A stretch of 64,000 nucleotides of DNA from CAZPQV01 sp964588705. Lineage in GTDB: Bacteria; Bacteroidota; Bacteroidia; Flavobacteriales; Weeksellaceae. Where the stretch lies: assembly GCA_964588705.1 (NCBI GenBank), contig CAZPQV010000005.1, positions 10,538 to 74,537 of the forward strand, written 5' to 3'. This document shows positions 1-8,842 of this stretch, piece by piece (within the stretch, counting starts at the first letter, position 1; every line of letters starts with the position of its first letter). The notes below the pieces were generated by a model. That model was not told the DNA's origin, ran no database searches, and saw only the letters and a program-made list of their open reading frames with translations. A program made the translations under genes and the position numbers.

Positions 1-207
1 ACAGATTTCACTTTAGATGAGCTTCAGGAAACGCTTGATGAAAGCAAATTTTTTAGGGTAAACCGTCAGTTTATTATTAATCTTGATTTTATTAAGAATA
101 TTCACACATCGCCGGTTTATAAGGTTGAAATGATGTTTCAGCAAGGTGAAGAAATTACAGTAAGCCGGGAACGGGTGAAGGATTTTAAAGACTGGCTTTC
201 GAATTAA
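1..207 (+). CDS. LytTR-type response regulator, C-terminal fragment
   Basis: Only the last 68 residues are in the window; the gene begins to the left of it. The fragment reads as the second half of a LytTR DNA-binding domain: the FFRVNRQFIINLDFIKNI core (residues 17-34 of the fragment) and the closing ITVSRERVKDFKDWL segment match the family pattern of an F-R-x-H/N-R-x-[FY]-I-[IV]-N strand followed by a final SR-x-x-x helix. LytTR proteins of Bacteroidetes are usually response regulators with an N-terminal receiver domain, paired with a membrane histidine kinase; neither part can be seen here. The open frame and stop at 205-207 are direct observation; target genes are unknown. Confidence 0.85.
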   Translation, partial: TDFTLDELQETLDESKFFRVNRQFIINLDFIKNIHTSPVYKVEMMFQQGEEITVSRERVKDFKDWLSN

Positions 208-208
208 A

Positions 209-258
209 TTGCCACGAATTCACAAATAACTTTAAAATTATTCGTGAATTCGTGGCAA
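209..258. repeat. Long hairpin in convergent spacer (GCCACGAATTCAC type)
   Basis: Inverted repeat with arms at 209-229 and 238-258, 21 bp with a single mismatch, around an 8-base loop. It lies between the stop of the LytTR gene and the stop of mnmA. Neither side has a proper T tract, so it is not a textbook intrinsic terminator, but in a convergent spacer it could still protect or end both transcripts. The arm contains an EcoRI-like GAATTC inside GCCACGAATTCAC. Confidence 0.7.
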
Positions 259-295
259 AAACAATTCAGAAACTTCGTGCTTCGATCTTCCAGCT

Positions 296-1483
296 TTAAG
301 AAATCACTCCGCTTCCCAAAAGCTCCTCACCAAGATACCAGGCTGCAAACTGCCCCTCTGCAATCGCACTTTGAGGATTTTCAAACTCGATGAAGAAGCC
401 TTCTTCAAACTGATAAAGTATTGCTTTTTCCAAAGGTTGTCGGTAACGAATTCTCGCCATTACTTCCATCGATTCACCGTTTTTCAATCGTAAATCTTCA
501 CGAATCCAATGCACATCCGAATTTTCAATTTTCAGAGCTCTTTTGTAAAGTCCAGGGAAATTTTTTCCTTCACCTACATACAGAATATTATGTTCCATAT
601 CGCGGGAGATAATGAAGCAACTTTCTTTGTGTCCGCCGATACCTAAACCTTTACTCTGACCAATGGTGTAGTATTGCGCACCCTGATGTTTTCCAATGAC
701 TTTTCCGTCTGTTTTTTGGTATTTTATCTTGGAAGAAAGAAATTCCAATTCCTCCAATTTTGACGAAAATTGAGGCATTTCTTTATTAAATTCAGCAAAA
801 TCATTGAAAATTTCGACAATTTCGCCTTCTTTTGGCTGAAGCTGCTGTTTCAGAAATTCCGGCAAACTTACTTTTCCGATAAAGCATAATCCTTGCGAAT
901 CTTTTTTATCAGCCGTTACCAAATCCAGTTCTTTTGCGATTGCACGAACCTCAGGTTTCGTCAGTTCACCAATTGGGAATAATGCTTTTGAAAGTTGCTC
1001 CTGATTCAGCTGGCACAAGAAATAACTCTGATCTTTATTATTGTCTTTTCCGGCAAGAAGTTGATAGATTTCTTTACCGCTTTCATCTTTAAAAGATTCT
1101 AAACGTGCGTAATGTCCGGTTGCCACTTTATCGGCTCCAAGAGAAAGAGCGGTATCGAGAAAAACATCGAATTTCACTTCGCGGTTACAGAGAACATCGG
1201 GGTTTGGCGTGCGTCCTTTTTCGTATTCTGCGAACATATAATCCACGATACGTTCCTTGTAAAGTTCGCTCATATCAATTACCTGGAAAGGAATTCCAAG
1301 TTTCTGAGCCACCATCAAAGCATCGTTGCTGTCTTCAATCCACGGACATTCGTCTTCAAGCGTTACGGAAGCATCGTTCCAGTTGCGCATAAAAAGTCCA
1401 ACAACCTCGTGCCCCTGTTTCTGCAACAGATAAGCAGCTACGGAGGAATCTACACCTCCGGATAATCCTACTACTATTTTCAT
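296..1483 (-). CDS. mnmA: tRNA-specific 2-thiouridylase MnmA
   Basis: MnmA puts sulfur on C2 of the wobble uridine of tRNA-Lys, Glu and Gln, using ATP to adenylate the base and a persulfide relay for sulfur. The 395-residue product has the N-terminal PP-loop SGGVDSS (residues 8-14), the nucleophilic Cys99 in TPNPDVLCNREVKF and the second catalytic cysteine, Cys200, in GLCFIG; the GQSKGLGIGG segment of the central domain follows. The ATG start immediately gives the PP-loop strand MKIVVGLSGG. Compared with the E. coli protein there are about 34 extra residues between EGEIVEIF and GKVIGKHQGAQYYT (roughly 225-258). It stands alone, convergent with the LytTR gene. Confidence 0.97.
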   Translation of the reverse strand: MKIVVGLSGGVDSSVAAYLLQKQGHEVVGLFMRNWNDASVTLEDECPWIEDSNDALMVAQKLGIPFQVIDMSELYKERIVDYMFAEYEKGRTPNPDVLCNREVKFDVFLDTALSLGADKVATGHYARLESFKDESGKEIYQLLAGKDNNKDQSYFLCQLNQEQLSKALFPIGELTKPEVRAIAKELDLVTADKKDSQGLCFIGKVSLPEFLKQQLQPKEGEIVEIFNDFAEFNKEMPQFSSKLEELEFLSSKIKYQKTDGKVIGKHQGAQYYTIGQSKGLGIGGHKESCFIISRDMEHNILYVGEGKNFPGLYKRALKIENSDVHWIREDLRLKNGESMEVMARIRYRQPLEKAILYQFEEGFFIEFENPQSAIAEGQFAAWYLGEELLGSGVIS

Positions 1484-1649
1484 AACTAAGCTACGCTTTC
1501 GTTAAGGGAAAGTTTTGCGCTGCAAATTTACGGATAAATAATTTCAGAAAAAATCATCAAAAACTTGGTTGTTTTTACTGGTATCTTGTTTCATAAATCG
1601 AAATGGTATGGATTTCGCTGATTGACAAACCATAATACCAAAAATAACG

Positions 1650-2195
1650 ATGAAAAAACTATTCTTTTTTTCGCTGCTTTTGGCAGCAGTTTCACTAAGT
1701 GCACAAATCGGAACGAGATTTCCATCATCCAAAATTGGTGGTGAAGATTCTAAATGGACCGTTGGTGGCTATGCCGGATTTGGAGGTGCTTTTGGAGGTG
1801 GCGGTGGAACTTCGCTCTATATTTCTCCAAGAGTGGGATATAAGGTTACTGATAATTTTGAAACCGGAATCGCAGGAAATTTTAACTGGCAGAATTCAAA
1901 ATACTACTCCAATACGATGTTCGGAATCGGGCCATTCGCCAATTATTATTTTGGAAGAAGTTTCTATCTGAGCGGAATGTATCAGCATTATTTCTATAAG
2001 CAAAGGGATAAGTATAACGATTTGAGTTATTCCGGAGATGAGGCAGCACTTTATCTTGGCGGCGGATATATGCAAAGACTTGGAAACCGTACTTATATGC
2101 AGATTGGTGGGATGTATAATGTACTTTACGACAGAGATAAATCAGTATTTGGCGGCGGATTTGTTCCAAATATTGGAATCGTTTACGGATTGTAA
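1650..2195 (+). CDS. Small outer-membrane beta-barrel protein, secreted
   Basis: A 181-residue protein with a clear signal peptide (MKKLFFFSLLLAAVSLSAQ, cleavage near Ala18/Gln19). The mature part is rich in glycine and aromatic residues in alternating patterns, for example YKVTDNFETGIAGNFNW and GGGYMQRLGNRTYMQIGGMY, and ends in an aromatic-glycine strand (IGIVYGL), as expected for an eight-stranded barrel of the OmpW/OmpX size class. Small barrels of this sort are common in Flavobacteriia but their roles are mostly unknown, and I cannot name a substrate. The gene is monocistronic and followed by a terminator hairpin shared with the convergent small gene. Product type is inferred from composition. 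Confidence 0.8.
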   Translation: MKKLFFFSLLLAAVSLSAQIGTRFPSSKIGGEDSKWTVGGYAGFGGAFGGGGGTSLYISPRVGYKVTDNFETGIAGNFNWQNSKYYSNTMFGIGPFANYYFGRSFYLSGMYQHYFYKQRDKYNDLSYSGDEAALYLGGGYMQRLGNRTYMQIGGMYNVLYDRDKSVFGGGFVPNIGIVYGL

Positions 2196-2212
2196 AATCA
2201 TTTTATCAAACA

Positions 2213-2247
2213 AAAACTGCGCTGAATTTTCAGGGCAGTTTTCTTAT
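2213..2247. terminator. Probable bidirectional terminator hairpin
   Basis: Outer arms AAAACTGC (2213-2220) and GCAGTTTT (2235-2242), inner arms CTGA and TCAG separated from the outer stem by a G-G mismatch. The T run on the + side and the A run on the other side suit the convergent genes on both flanks. Confidence 0.65.
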
Positions 2248-2261
2248 AATATTTTCATTTC

Positions 2262-2450
2262 TTAAAGCATAGAAAGGTATTCTACACCGTGATGCTCCTC
2301 ATCTTTTACCTTTTTCGGCAAAATCTTGTGATAGTCCGAATAATAGCAGTCAGAATCATTACCATTCAGAAATTTTCTTAAAGCTAAAAATCCGACCACA
2401 GCAAGAAAGCTTACCGCTCCCGCAATTAATACTCCTGTTTCCTTTTTCAT
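2262..2450 (-). CDS. Small single-pass membrane protein, unknown function
   Basis: A 62-residue protein starting at the ATG whose complement is 2448-2450; the frame is open further upstream to 2576, but that extension has no homology-like features and overlaps the promoter region of the divergent peptidase gene, so I use the internal start. Residues 6-24 (GVLIAGAVSFLAVVGFLAL) form a single transmembrane helix followed by positive residues (RKF), so the C-terminal part, with several Asp, Tyr and His residues, is probably cytoplasmic. I do not recognise a named family. The short membrane anchor with a charged tail looks genuine, but expression is not demonstrable from sequence alone. Confidence 0.6.
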   Translation of the reverse strand: MKKETGVLIAGAVSFLAVVGFLALRKFLNGNDSDCYYSDYHKILPKKVKDEEHHGVEYLSML

Positions 2451-2534
2451 ATAATATCTTTTGTTAAACTTTTTCTCATCAAATAATGTTCCCTTTATTA
2501 GGCGCAAAAAATTAAAATTTGTTAAAAATTTAAC

Positions 2535-2542
2535 TAAATTTG
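2535..2542 (+). promoter_or_regulatory. Candidate -7 box for the prolyl oligopeptidase gene
   Basis: TAAATTTG matches the Bacteroidetes TAnnTTTG element exactly and lies 18 bases before the ATG at 2561. A TTTG at 2518-2521 is too close (13 bases) for a standard -33 element, so support rests on the -7 box only. Confidence 0.35.
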
Positions 2543-2560
2543 ATGAAAATATAAATAAGA

Positions 2561-4681
2561 ATGAAGTTAAAAGCATTTTTACTTACCACGGGAGCACTTT
2601 TTCTCGCTTCCTGTACAGCACTAAACATGGCAGAAAACAAAACAGGGAACACCTATCCGGAAACCAAAAAGGTAGAACATACCGACACTTATTTTGGACA
2701 AAACGTATCCGATCCTTACCGTTGGCTTGAAGATGATATGGCAGCCGATACCAAAGACTGGGTTCAGAGACAGGTGGCTTACACCAACGATTATCTTGCA
2801 AAAATTCCTTTTCGTGAAGAGATTCGTCAGCAACTGAAAGAAATCTGGAATTACGAAAGAGTGAGCGCGCCATGGAAAGAAGGAGATTACACTTATTTCT
2901 CAAAAAATGACGGTCTTCAGGCACAATCTGTAATTTACAGAACAGATAAAGACGGAAAAACTGAAGTTTTCCTCGATCCAAATAAGTTTTCAGCAGACGG
3001 AACAACGTCTCTTGCCGGACTTTCATTTAACAAAAAAGGAAACCTTGCAGCGTATTCCATTTCTGAAGGAGGCAGCGACTGGAATAAAATCATCATCATT
3101 GATGCCGTTACAAAACAGGTGATTGATGAAACGATTCAGGATGTGAAGTTCAGTGGAGCATCGTGGTTGGGAGATGAAGGATTTTTCTACTCAAGTTATG
3201 ATAAGCCGGATGGTAGCGCACTTTCTGCAAAAACAGACACTCACAAGGTTTATTTCCACAAATTGGGAACGAAGCAAAAAGATGACCGTTTGGTAATTGG
3301 CGGCGACAACTTCAAGAGAAGATATATGAACGCAGGAACTTCGGAAGATGAAAGATATCTTGTTTTAAGCGCAGCTGAGGCAACAAGTGGAAACGAACTT
3401 TATATCCAGGATTTGAAGAATGATAAAGGATTTGTTCCTATTCAGACCGGATACGATTATGATACAGATTTCGTAGATTCTAAAGGTGATATCATTTATT
3501 TAATTACAAATAAAAATGCACCGAATAAGAAACTGGTTAAGACAAACATCAACAATCCTACGGTTTGGACAGATGTAATTCCTGAAACAGAAAATGTTCT
3601 TGGTGTTTCTACAGGAAGCGGATATCTTTTCGCGAGATATATGAAAGACGCAGTTTCTTATGTAAAACAACTGGATTACGATGGTAAACTGGTTCGTGAA
3701 ATCGAACTTCCAGGTGTTGGTTCAGCTGGTGGTTTCGGTGGAAAAGCTGATGCTAAGGAACTTTACTATTCTTTCAGCAATTACGTAATGCCTGGAACAA
3801 CTTATAAGTTTGATCCTAATACCGGAAAATCTGAAGTTTATTACAGACCGAATGTAAAATTCAATCCGGATAATTACGTTTCGGAGCAAGTATTTTATAC
3901 GTCAAAAGACGGGACTAAAGTTCCTATGATGATTTCTTACAAAAAGGGATTGAAGAAGGACGGTAAAAACCCAACAATCCTTTATTCTTATGGTGGTTTC
4001 AACATTAGTCTTACTCCGGGATTCTCTGTGGTAAATGCAGTATGGATGGATAATGGCGGTATTTATGCAGTTCCAAACATTCGAGGTGGTGGAGAATACG
4101 GTAAGAAATGGCACGACGCAGGAACAAAAATGCAGAAGAAAAACGTTTTCAACGACTTTATTGCTGCCGGTGAATATCTTCAGAAAAACGGCTACACATC
4201 TCCGGGATATATGGCAATTTCAGGAGGTTCAAACGGTGGACTTTTAGTTGGAGCAACGATGACGATGAGACCTGATTTGGCAAAAGTAGCACTTCCGGCA
4301 GTTGGCGTTTTAGATATGTTGAGATATAACAAATTTACCGCGGGTGCAGGCTGGGCTTACGACTACGGAACAGCAGAAGACAGCAAAGAAATGTTTGAAT
4401 ATTTGAAATCTTACTCACCGCTTCATAATGTGAAGGCAGGAGTTTGCTATCCTTCAACAATGGTTACAACCGGAGATCACGACGACAGAGTAGTGCCGGC
4501 ACATTCATTCAAATTTGGGGCTGAACTTCAGGCAAAACAAAGCTGCAGCAATCCTACGCTTCTAAGAATTGAAACCAAAGGCGGTCACGGCGCAGGACGT
4601 TCAACAGACCAGATGATCAGTGAAAATGCTGATAAAATGAGTTTCACACTTTATGAAATGGGTATCAGAAGTTTGAAATAA
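2561..4681 (+). CDS. Prolyl oligopeptidase, S9A family, lipoprotein
   Basis: Serine peptidase cleaving short peptides after proline. The 706 residues start with a lipoprotein signal (lipobox LASC at residues 15-18), so the enzyme is probably anchored in the envelope, as with the secreted flavobacterial prolyl endopeptidase. A seven-bladed propeller region fills about residues 100-450 and an alpha/beta hydrolase domain the rest. The triad is intact: Ser557 in GGSNGG, Asp642 in GDHDDRV and His676 in GGHGAG. Length and triad spacing agree with the S9A family, and NIRGGGEYGKKWH before the nucleophile is typical. The gene is monocistronic and ends at a strong terminator. Family assignment is firm; physiological substrates are unknown. 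Confidence 0.95.
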   Translation: MKLKAFLLTTGALFLASCTALNMAENKTGNTYPETKKVEHTDTYFGQNVSDPYRWLEDDMAADTKDWVQRQVAYTNDYLAKIPFREEIRQQLKEIWNYERVSAPWKEGDYTYFSKNDGLQAQSVIYRTDKDGKTEVFLDPNKFSADGTTSLAGLSFNKKGNLAAYSISEGGSDWNKIIIIDAVTKQVIDETIQDVKFSGASWLGDEGFFYSSYDKPDGSALSAKTDTHKVYFHKLGTKQKDDRLVIGGDNFKRRYMNAGTSEDERYLVLSAAEATSGNELYIQDLKNDKGFVPIQTGYDYDTDFVDSKGDIIYLITNKNAPNKKLVKTNINNPTVWTDVIPETENVLGVSTGSGYLFARYMKDAVSYVKQLDYDGKLVREIELPGVGSAGGFGGKADAKELYYSFSNYVMPGTTYKFDPNTGKSEVYYRPNVKFNPDNYVSEQVFYTSKDGTKVPMMISYKKGLKKDGKNPTILYSYGGFNISLTPGFSVVNAVWMDNGGIYAVPNIRGGGEYGKKWHDAGTKMQKKNVFNDFIAAGEYLQKNGYTSPGYMAISGGSNGGLLVGATMTMRPDLAKVALPAVGVLDMLRYNKFTAGAGWAYDYGTAEDSKEMFEYLKSYSPLHNVKAGVCYPSTMVTTGDHDDRVVPAHSFKFGAELQAKQSCSNPTLLRIETKGGHGAGRSTDQMISENADKMSFTLYEMGIRSLK

Positions 4682-4702
4682 GAAGATAAATATCTATATA
4701 TC

Positions 4703-4738
4703 AAATGCCGCAGGAACAAAGTTCCTGCGGCATTTTTT
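4703..4738 (+). terminator. Strong intrinsic terminator
   Basis: Perfect 15-bp arms (4703-4717 and 4721-4735, core ATGCCGCAGGAAC) around an AAA loop, running into a T tract. It lies between the convergent peptidase and DUF4382 genes; the A run on the left side means it could also work on the minus strand. Confidence 0.9.
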
Positions 4739-4755
4739 AATAATAAACTGTAAAA

Positions 4756-5529
4756 TTATTTAATAAGGGTTGTTGTCCCCAAATCAGTGATTTTTCCAAA
4801 CGTTACTCCAATAGAAGTAGTGTCCTGATCTTTATAACCGGTTTTATCATCTGCATCAAAAGATACAGTGTATGAACCTTCTGCAAGACCTTTAAACATA
4901 TAGAAACCGTCAAGGTTCGGAATTGCAGTTGCAACAGTGTCAGTTGCTTTTAATACGTGTACAGAACCGTTTGCTTCAGCTGGTTTCAGATAACCTTTTA
5001 TCTGTCCGTCAGTAAGTTTACTGAACGTTCTGATAACAGGTTTCAGCGCATAAGTTCCGTTACCCTGTTTTACTATAGAACGGGCAGCGTCGAAATCAAT
5101 CCAAACTTCGTAGGCTCCTCCAGCTTCAAGTGTTTCGTGCCAGTTGAATTTCAGTCCGCTTTGCATTGCTGATGGTGTTGAAAGTTTATGTTCAACGCCG
5201 TCGATTACAACGGTATTGTTTTCACCCAAAACCAGTCTCATTTGCGATAAGCTACCTTCAGGAAGCTGAACCTGAGCTAAAAGAACATCAGTTCCGTTTC
5301 TGAAATTAAGAAGGTTATAAATTCCCGGATTTACAACAGTTGCAGCTTGCATTCCACTGTTTGTAAAGAATTCAATTTTCTGAACGTCAATGTTTACTGC
5401 ATCATAATTTGCAGGTGCATCAGTAAGTCTTACTGCCATAGTTGCTGTACCGTTCGAAGCGGTATCGTCGGTGCAGGATGTCATAGCAAACATCCCCGCC
5501 ATTGCTGATAATAAAAGTAATTTTTTCAT
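4756..5529 (-). CDS. DUF4382 lipoprotein
   Basis: A 257-residue lipoprotein: signal peptide MKKLLLLSAMAGMFAMTSC with lipobox and Cys19, then a DUF4382 domain (about residues 28-165) recognised by the opening MAVRLTDAPANYDAVNIDVQKIEF and the later KFNWHETLEAGGAYEVWIDFDAARSIV pattern. The C-terminal 90 residues (GQIKGYLKPA to the end) resemble a carboxypeptidase-regulatory-like beta-sandwich with the FYMFKGLAEGSYTVSFDA strand pair. DUF4382 proteins are common surface or periplasmic lipoproteins of Bacteroidetes with no established function. The gene is monocistronic, has a candidate promoter at 5614-5621 and shares the terminator at 4703-4738. Confidence 0.9.
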   Translation of the reverse strand: MKKLLLLSAMAGMFAMTSCTDDTASNGTATMAVRLTDAPANYDAVNIDVQKIEFFTNSGMQAATVVNPGIYNLLNFRNGTDVLLAQVQLPEGSLSQMRLVLGENNTVVIDGVEHKLSTPSAMQSGLKFNWHETLEAGGAYEVWIDFDAARSIVKQGNGTYALKPVIRTFSKLTDGQIKGYLKPAEANGSVHVLKATDTVATAIPNLDGFYMFKGLAEGSYTVSFDADDKTGYKDQDTTSIGVTFGKITDLGTTTLIK

Positions 5530-5613
5530 AATTTTAATAAATTGGTTCAGAATGGGAATTCAAAAAAAATTCCAAAATGATTTAAAATTTTACTAATATG
5601 ATAACGAAACTTC

Positions 5614-5621
5614 CAAAAGTA
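5614..5621 (-). promoter_or_regulatory. Candidate -7 box for the DUF4382 gene
   Basis: On the minus strand TACTTTTG, an exact TAnnTTTG match, about 85 bases before the start codon. No clear -33 TTTG is visible at the right distance. Confidence 0.4.
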
Positions 5622-5741
5622 TTATTATGACGTAATTTTAACAGATGCGTTAAAATTTGTTAAAGATTATTTTAGATAATTAATTGATAGTCAGAAGTGT
5701 GTTTGCACACAATTTGCATCATATTTCTAAAATAGATTATT

Positions 5742-6092
5742 ATGGACATTAGAACACCAATGAAAACGATGAGCGAAGTAATGCAAAAACTTGCAGGGAG
5801 AGGCATTACCAAAGAGTTTTGTATGAATGAATCAGGAGATATGAAAATTACTGATTCAGATAAAGTATATAATCCGCAGGATCTTAAAATTTTGAAATCG
5901 TACCGTTTTGAGGGCGACAGTAATCCGGCTGACAATTCGGTTTTGTATGTTGCTGAAGATCATAACGGGAATTTAGGAATGATTATCGATTCCTACGGAG
6001 CAGAAAGCAATTATCCGGGAGATAAATTTGATGATTTTCTAAGGAAAATTCCCATTGAAGAACGTGAGGAATTCGATATAGATTCTCTTTAA
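5742..6092 (+). CDS. Conserved small cytoplasmic protein of Bacteroidetes, unknown function
   Basis: A 116-residue acidic soluble protein without signal peptide or membrane segment. It resembles, from memory, a family of roughly 100-residue Bacteroidetes proteins often misnamed phosphoribosylpyrophosphate synthetase: a helix with a GRGITKEFCM turn, then SYRFEGDSNPADNSVLYVAEDHNGNLGMIIDSYGA, where the D-N-S-V-L-Y and I-D-S-Y-G pieces are the family hallmarks. It has none of the PRPP-binding or flexible loops of true PRPP synthetase, so that name should not be used. The first ATG is chosen; a second Met at residue 7 is possible. A terminator follows directly. Confidence 0.85.
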   Translation: MDIRTPMKTMSEVMQKLAGRGITKEFCMNESGDMKITDSDKVYNPQDLKILKSYRFEGDSNPADNSVLYVAEDHNGNLGMIIDSYGAESNYPGDKFDDFLRKIPIEEREEFDIDSL

Positions 6093-6100
6093 CGAACAGC

Positions 6101-6136
6101 AAATCCGAAGATTAATCTTCGGATTTTTCTTTTTTA
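6101..6136 (+). terminator. Intrinsic terminator overlapping the end of the convergent gene
   Basis: Self-complementary AAATCCGAAGATT / AATCTTCGGATTT (6101-6126) followed by a T-rich run. Its right half encodes the last codons of the convergent AsmA-like gene, so one strand is coding sequence and the other a terminator. Confidence 0.85.
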
Positions 6137-8778
6137 CGGAACAGGTCTTTCAGTCTTAAACCTTTCTTTTCCTTTTTCTCTTCGGTGTTTTCCTGTTTTT
6201 TTACCGGAAGAATATCTTTGGTATTCTGAAAATCAGATTTGATGTCAGAAACCGTCTTTTTGGTTGTTTCAACAGTTTTCTTTGCGTCAACTTCTTGCTG
6301 TTCTACTTTATCTCCAATGAGTGTTTTCTTCAGACCTTCCTCAATACCTTTCCAAAAAAGATTAAAGAATGATTTTGTAGGATCGCGCTCCACGTCATCA
6401 ACAATTACACTTTCAGGATATTTCCCGGAATTGCTTCTCACAACAAGATTTACGATGGTGGACAAAAGCTTGTTCTTTTCACCGGTTTCTTTTAGAATTG
6501 AAACTTTCAGATTTTGGTGCTTCATATTCAGGCTTCCGTCGAGTTTGTTTTTATCGCCGTGAAACTTGAAAAGCAAATCTTTAATAAAACCGGTGGTTCG
6601 GATTTTCAGATAAGGTTCAACAAATGCGTTGATGCTCGAAGCCGGCAAATCGCTGATGATTCCTTCGATGGTAAAAGCATCATTCATATTCGCGGGATTG
6701 ATGTTCCACCGTACTTTCATCGGCGAAACATTCATAAAACGACAATCGATAGAAATCGGAATCTGCGTTGGTTTCCCTGAAGTTTTATTGGAATTCAGAT
6801 TTTTGATATTCATATTAAAATTACCGAAAGTCAGTTTTCCGGGGCCGTCGCTTTTCTTGGTATCTTCTTCATAGACCAAAACCGAATTTTTGATATCAAA
6901 ACTATTGACCAAAACCGGGAATTTAATCGATCTCAAAAGTTCAGAATACATCGGTTTTCTCGATAAATCATCCTTCGGAATTTTACTTCTGAAAATATTG
7001 GCATCCATACCGGAAAGCACCACATTTGATGCATTGATGAACTTTTTATCCGAAACCAAATCCCAATTTCCGGCGGCATTCAAATGTTTGATTTTCAAAT
7101 CGTAAAGATCTTTTTCAGCAGGAATCATTCTGATGAACTGCGCTCTGGAAACCAATGGATTTACATTGAAATTTGTAACCTTTACTGAGTTTTTGTTCAG
7201 CTGCAAAAGGCCGGCAGTCATCCGATAGAAGCGGCTAATTTTATAGTTGAAATCGGTGGTTGTAATTTTATAATCTCCTGTTTTGAAAGGGATTTTATTT
7301 TTAGAAGTTTGCGCCGTCATTTCAATATTTTTGAAATTGGCATTGAGGTTCTTGAAGATTAACGGATGCTCCAGATCAAGGTATTCGAGATTGGCATTTT
7401 TCACGTTAATGTTTTTTACCAAAAGAGGAAATTCAATTCCGGAAATTGGCTTTCTTTGTTTGGGTTTAGCTTTTGCGGAAGTGATTTTACCTTTCAAACC
7501 GTCTACCAAAACATCATTTACCGTCAGTTTAAGTTTGTTGTCAATAAACTCCCAATTTTCGAATTTAGCACCAATTCTGCTGATTTCAAGATCCGAAATA
7601 CCGTCTACAGATTTTTGATGATTTGGTTTAAATGAGATCTTTTTCAGTTCAGCGGATCTCGGATTGAAAGATCCCGATGCAATATTCAGCGACTGTTTTT
7701 CAGTAATATAATGAATGTCTTTTCCTTCGATATTGAATTTTTCATAAGAAAAAGGAATCCTGCCACTTGCCGTTTTTTTATCCATCAGAAATTTATGGAT
7801 ATCCATTTTCAGGTTATTGGCTGAAAACAGTTTGGTACCGTTTGGTTTCTGAATGTGGACTTTAGCGTTTTCCATCAAAACATCCTCCAGATTCACTTCG
7901 TATTTAAAACTTTTATCGGCTTTCTGTTGTTTGGCTGTAGTTGTAAAAATTTTAATATCCGGATTCTTGAAATTCACGTGAGACAGACTTACTTTATTGT
8001 CTTTCAGAACGATGTCTTTGAAATTCATTTCAGAAGTCGAAAACTGAAAAAGATTGGGCTTGTTCGGATAGCTTCTAACAAACTGACTGTAAGTTATCAA
8101 CGGATTCAGTTCAAAATCATGAATGCTCATCTGTCCGTTTTCAGTCTTTATATCTTTGGCTTTCAATGAATAAACATTGTCCGGCTGAAAGTAAAAATCG
8201 GTTCCTTTAATGCTGTATTGATCAAAAACAACCGGTAGTTTATCTTCCACATGTTTTTCGGTCATCCGAAGATTGGAAACATCAAGATCGAGATTGTTTA
8301 CTGAAAGAAATTTTTGTTTTGTATGACGAAACAGCGTGATATTTCCCTTATCAATTTTCAGGTTTTTAAAAAGCATTGGATTTCGCTTTTTTCCGGTTTT
8401 ATCGTCGATCGGTTTGGCAAGAGTTACATTAAGATTGGGATTCATCAGATAAAGATTCGACGAATTAATCTTTTTATGCATCAACGCATCCCAAATTCCC
8501 AATCTGCTGATTTTCACAGAATCTATCTTCCCGTCAACACCAATAATATTTTGGTTATCAGGATTTTTGGTTGCAACAACAAGGCCTGTTGAAAGTATAT
8601 TTCCGGTGCTAATATCTACATCCAAAGATTTGTAGGTAACGCTGTAATCGGAATTGTTTTTAATGAAATTCGGAAGATTTTTCTTGAGCCAAAAGTTCAC
8701 GCCAATATTTGCAAGCAACACTACAAAAAGTAGAACTCCGCTTACAATGGCAATTTTAGGCAGTAATTTTTTATTCAT
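6112..8778 (-). CDS. AsmA/DUF748-like large envelope protein
   Basis: An 888-residue protein with one N-terminal membrane helix (IAIVSGVLLFVVLLANIGVNFW, about residues 9-30) and a long periplasmic region built of recurring beta-rich units with phrases such as NSDYSVTYKSLDVDI, FPLLVKNINVKNANLEYLD, FPVLVNSFDIKNSVLVYEE and LKIRTTGFIKDLLFKF. This is the architecture of the AsmA-like superfamily (AsmA, TamB, YhdP, DUF748), grooved proteins connected with lipid transport or outer-membrane assembly. The extreme C-terminus is a Lys/Glu-rich tail (KKQENTEEKKEKKGLRLKDLF). It could be a DUF748-type member; substrate is unknown. The 3' end overlaps the terminator of the convergent gene. Confidence 0.75.
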   Translation of the reverse strand: MNKKLLPKIAIVSGVLLFVVLLANIGVNFWLKKNLPNFIKNNSDYSVTYKSLDVDISTGNILSTGLVVATKNPDNQNIIGVDGKIDSVKISRLGIWDALMHKKINSSNLYLMNPNLNVTLAKPIDDKTGKKRNPMLFKNLKIDKGNITLFRHTKQKFLSVNNLDLDVSNLRMTEKHVEDKLPVVFDQYSIKGTDFYFQPDNVYSLKAKDIKTENGQMSIHDFELNPLITYSQFVRSYPNKPNLFQFSTSEMNFKDIVLKDNKVSLSHVNFKNPDIKIFTTTAKQQKADKSFKYEVNLEDVLMENAKVHIQKPNGTKLFSANNLKMDIHKFLMDKKTASGRIPFSYEKFNIEGKDIHYITEKQSLNIASGSFNPRSAELKKISFKPNHQKSVDGISDLEISRIGAKFENWEFIDNKLKLTVNDVLVDGLKGKITSAKAKPKQRKPISGIEFPLLVKNINVKNANLEYLDLEHPLIFKNLNANFKNIEMTAQTSKNKIPFKTGDYKITTTDFNYKISRFYRMTAGLLQLNKNSVKVTNFNVNPLVSRAQFIRMIPAEKDLYDLKIKHLNAAGNWDLVSDKKFINASNVVLSGMDANIFRSKIPKDDLSRKPMYSELLRSIKFPVLVNSFDIKNSVLVYEEDTKKSDGPGKLTFGNFNMNIKNLNSNKTSGKPTQIPISIDCRFMNVSPMKVRWNINPANMNDAFTIEGIISDLPASSINAFVEPYLKIRTTGFIKDLLFKFHGDKNKLDGSLNMKHQNLKVSILKETGEKNKLLSTIVNLVVRSNSGKYPESVIVDDVERDPTKSFFNLFWKGIEEGLKKTLIGDKVEQQEVDAKKTVETTKKTVSDIKSDFQNTKDILPVKKQENTEEKKEKKGLRLKDLFRKKEKSED

Positions 8779-8842
8779 CCGGTTTTCAAGTTACGGAAAA
8801 TTAACAAAAACCGTGCAAGAATCAATAATCAGGGGAATTGGG

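Noticed and set aside
5742..6092. Phosphoribosylpyrophosphate synthetase
   Set aside because: Although related small proteins are often given this name, there is no PRPP-binding motif and the protein is a third of the enzyme's length.
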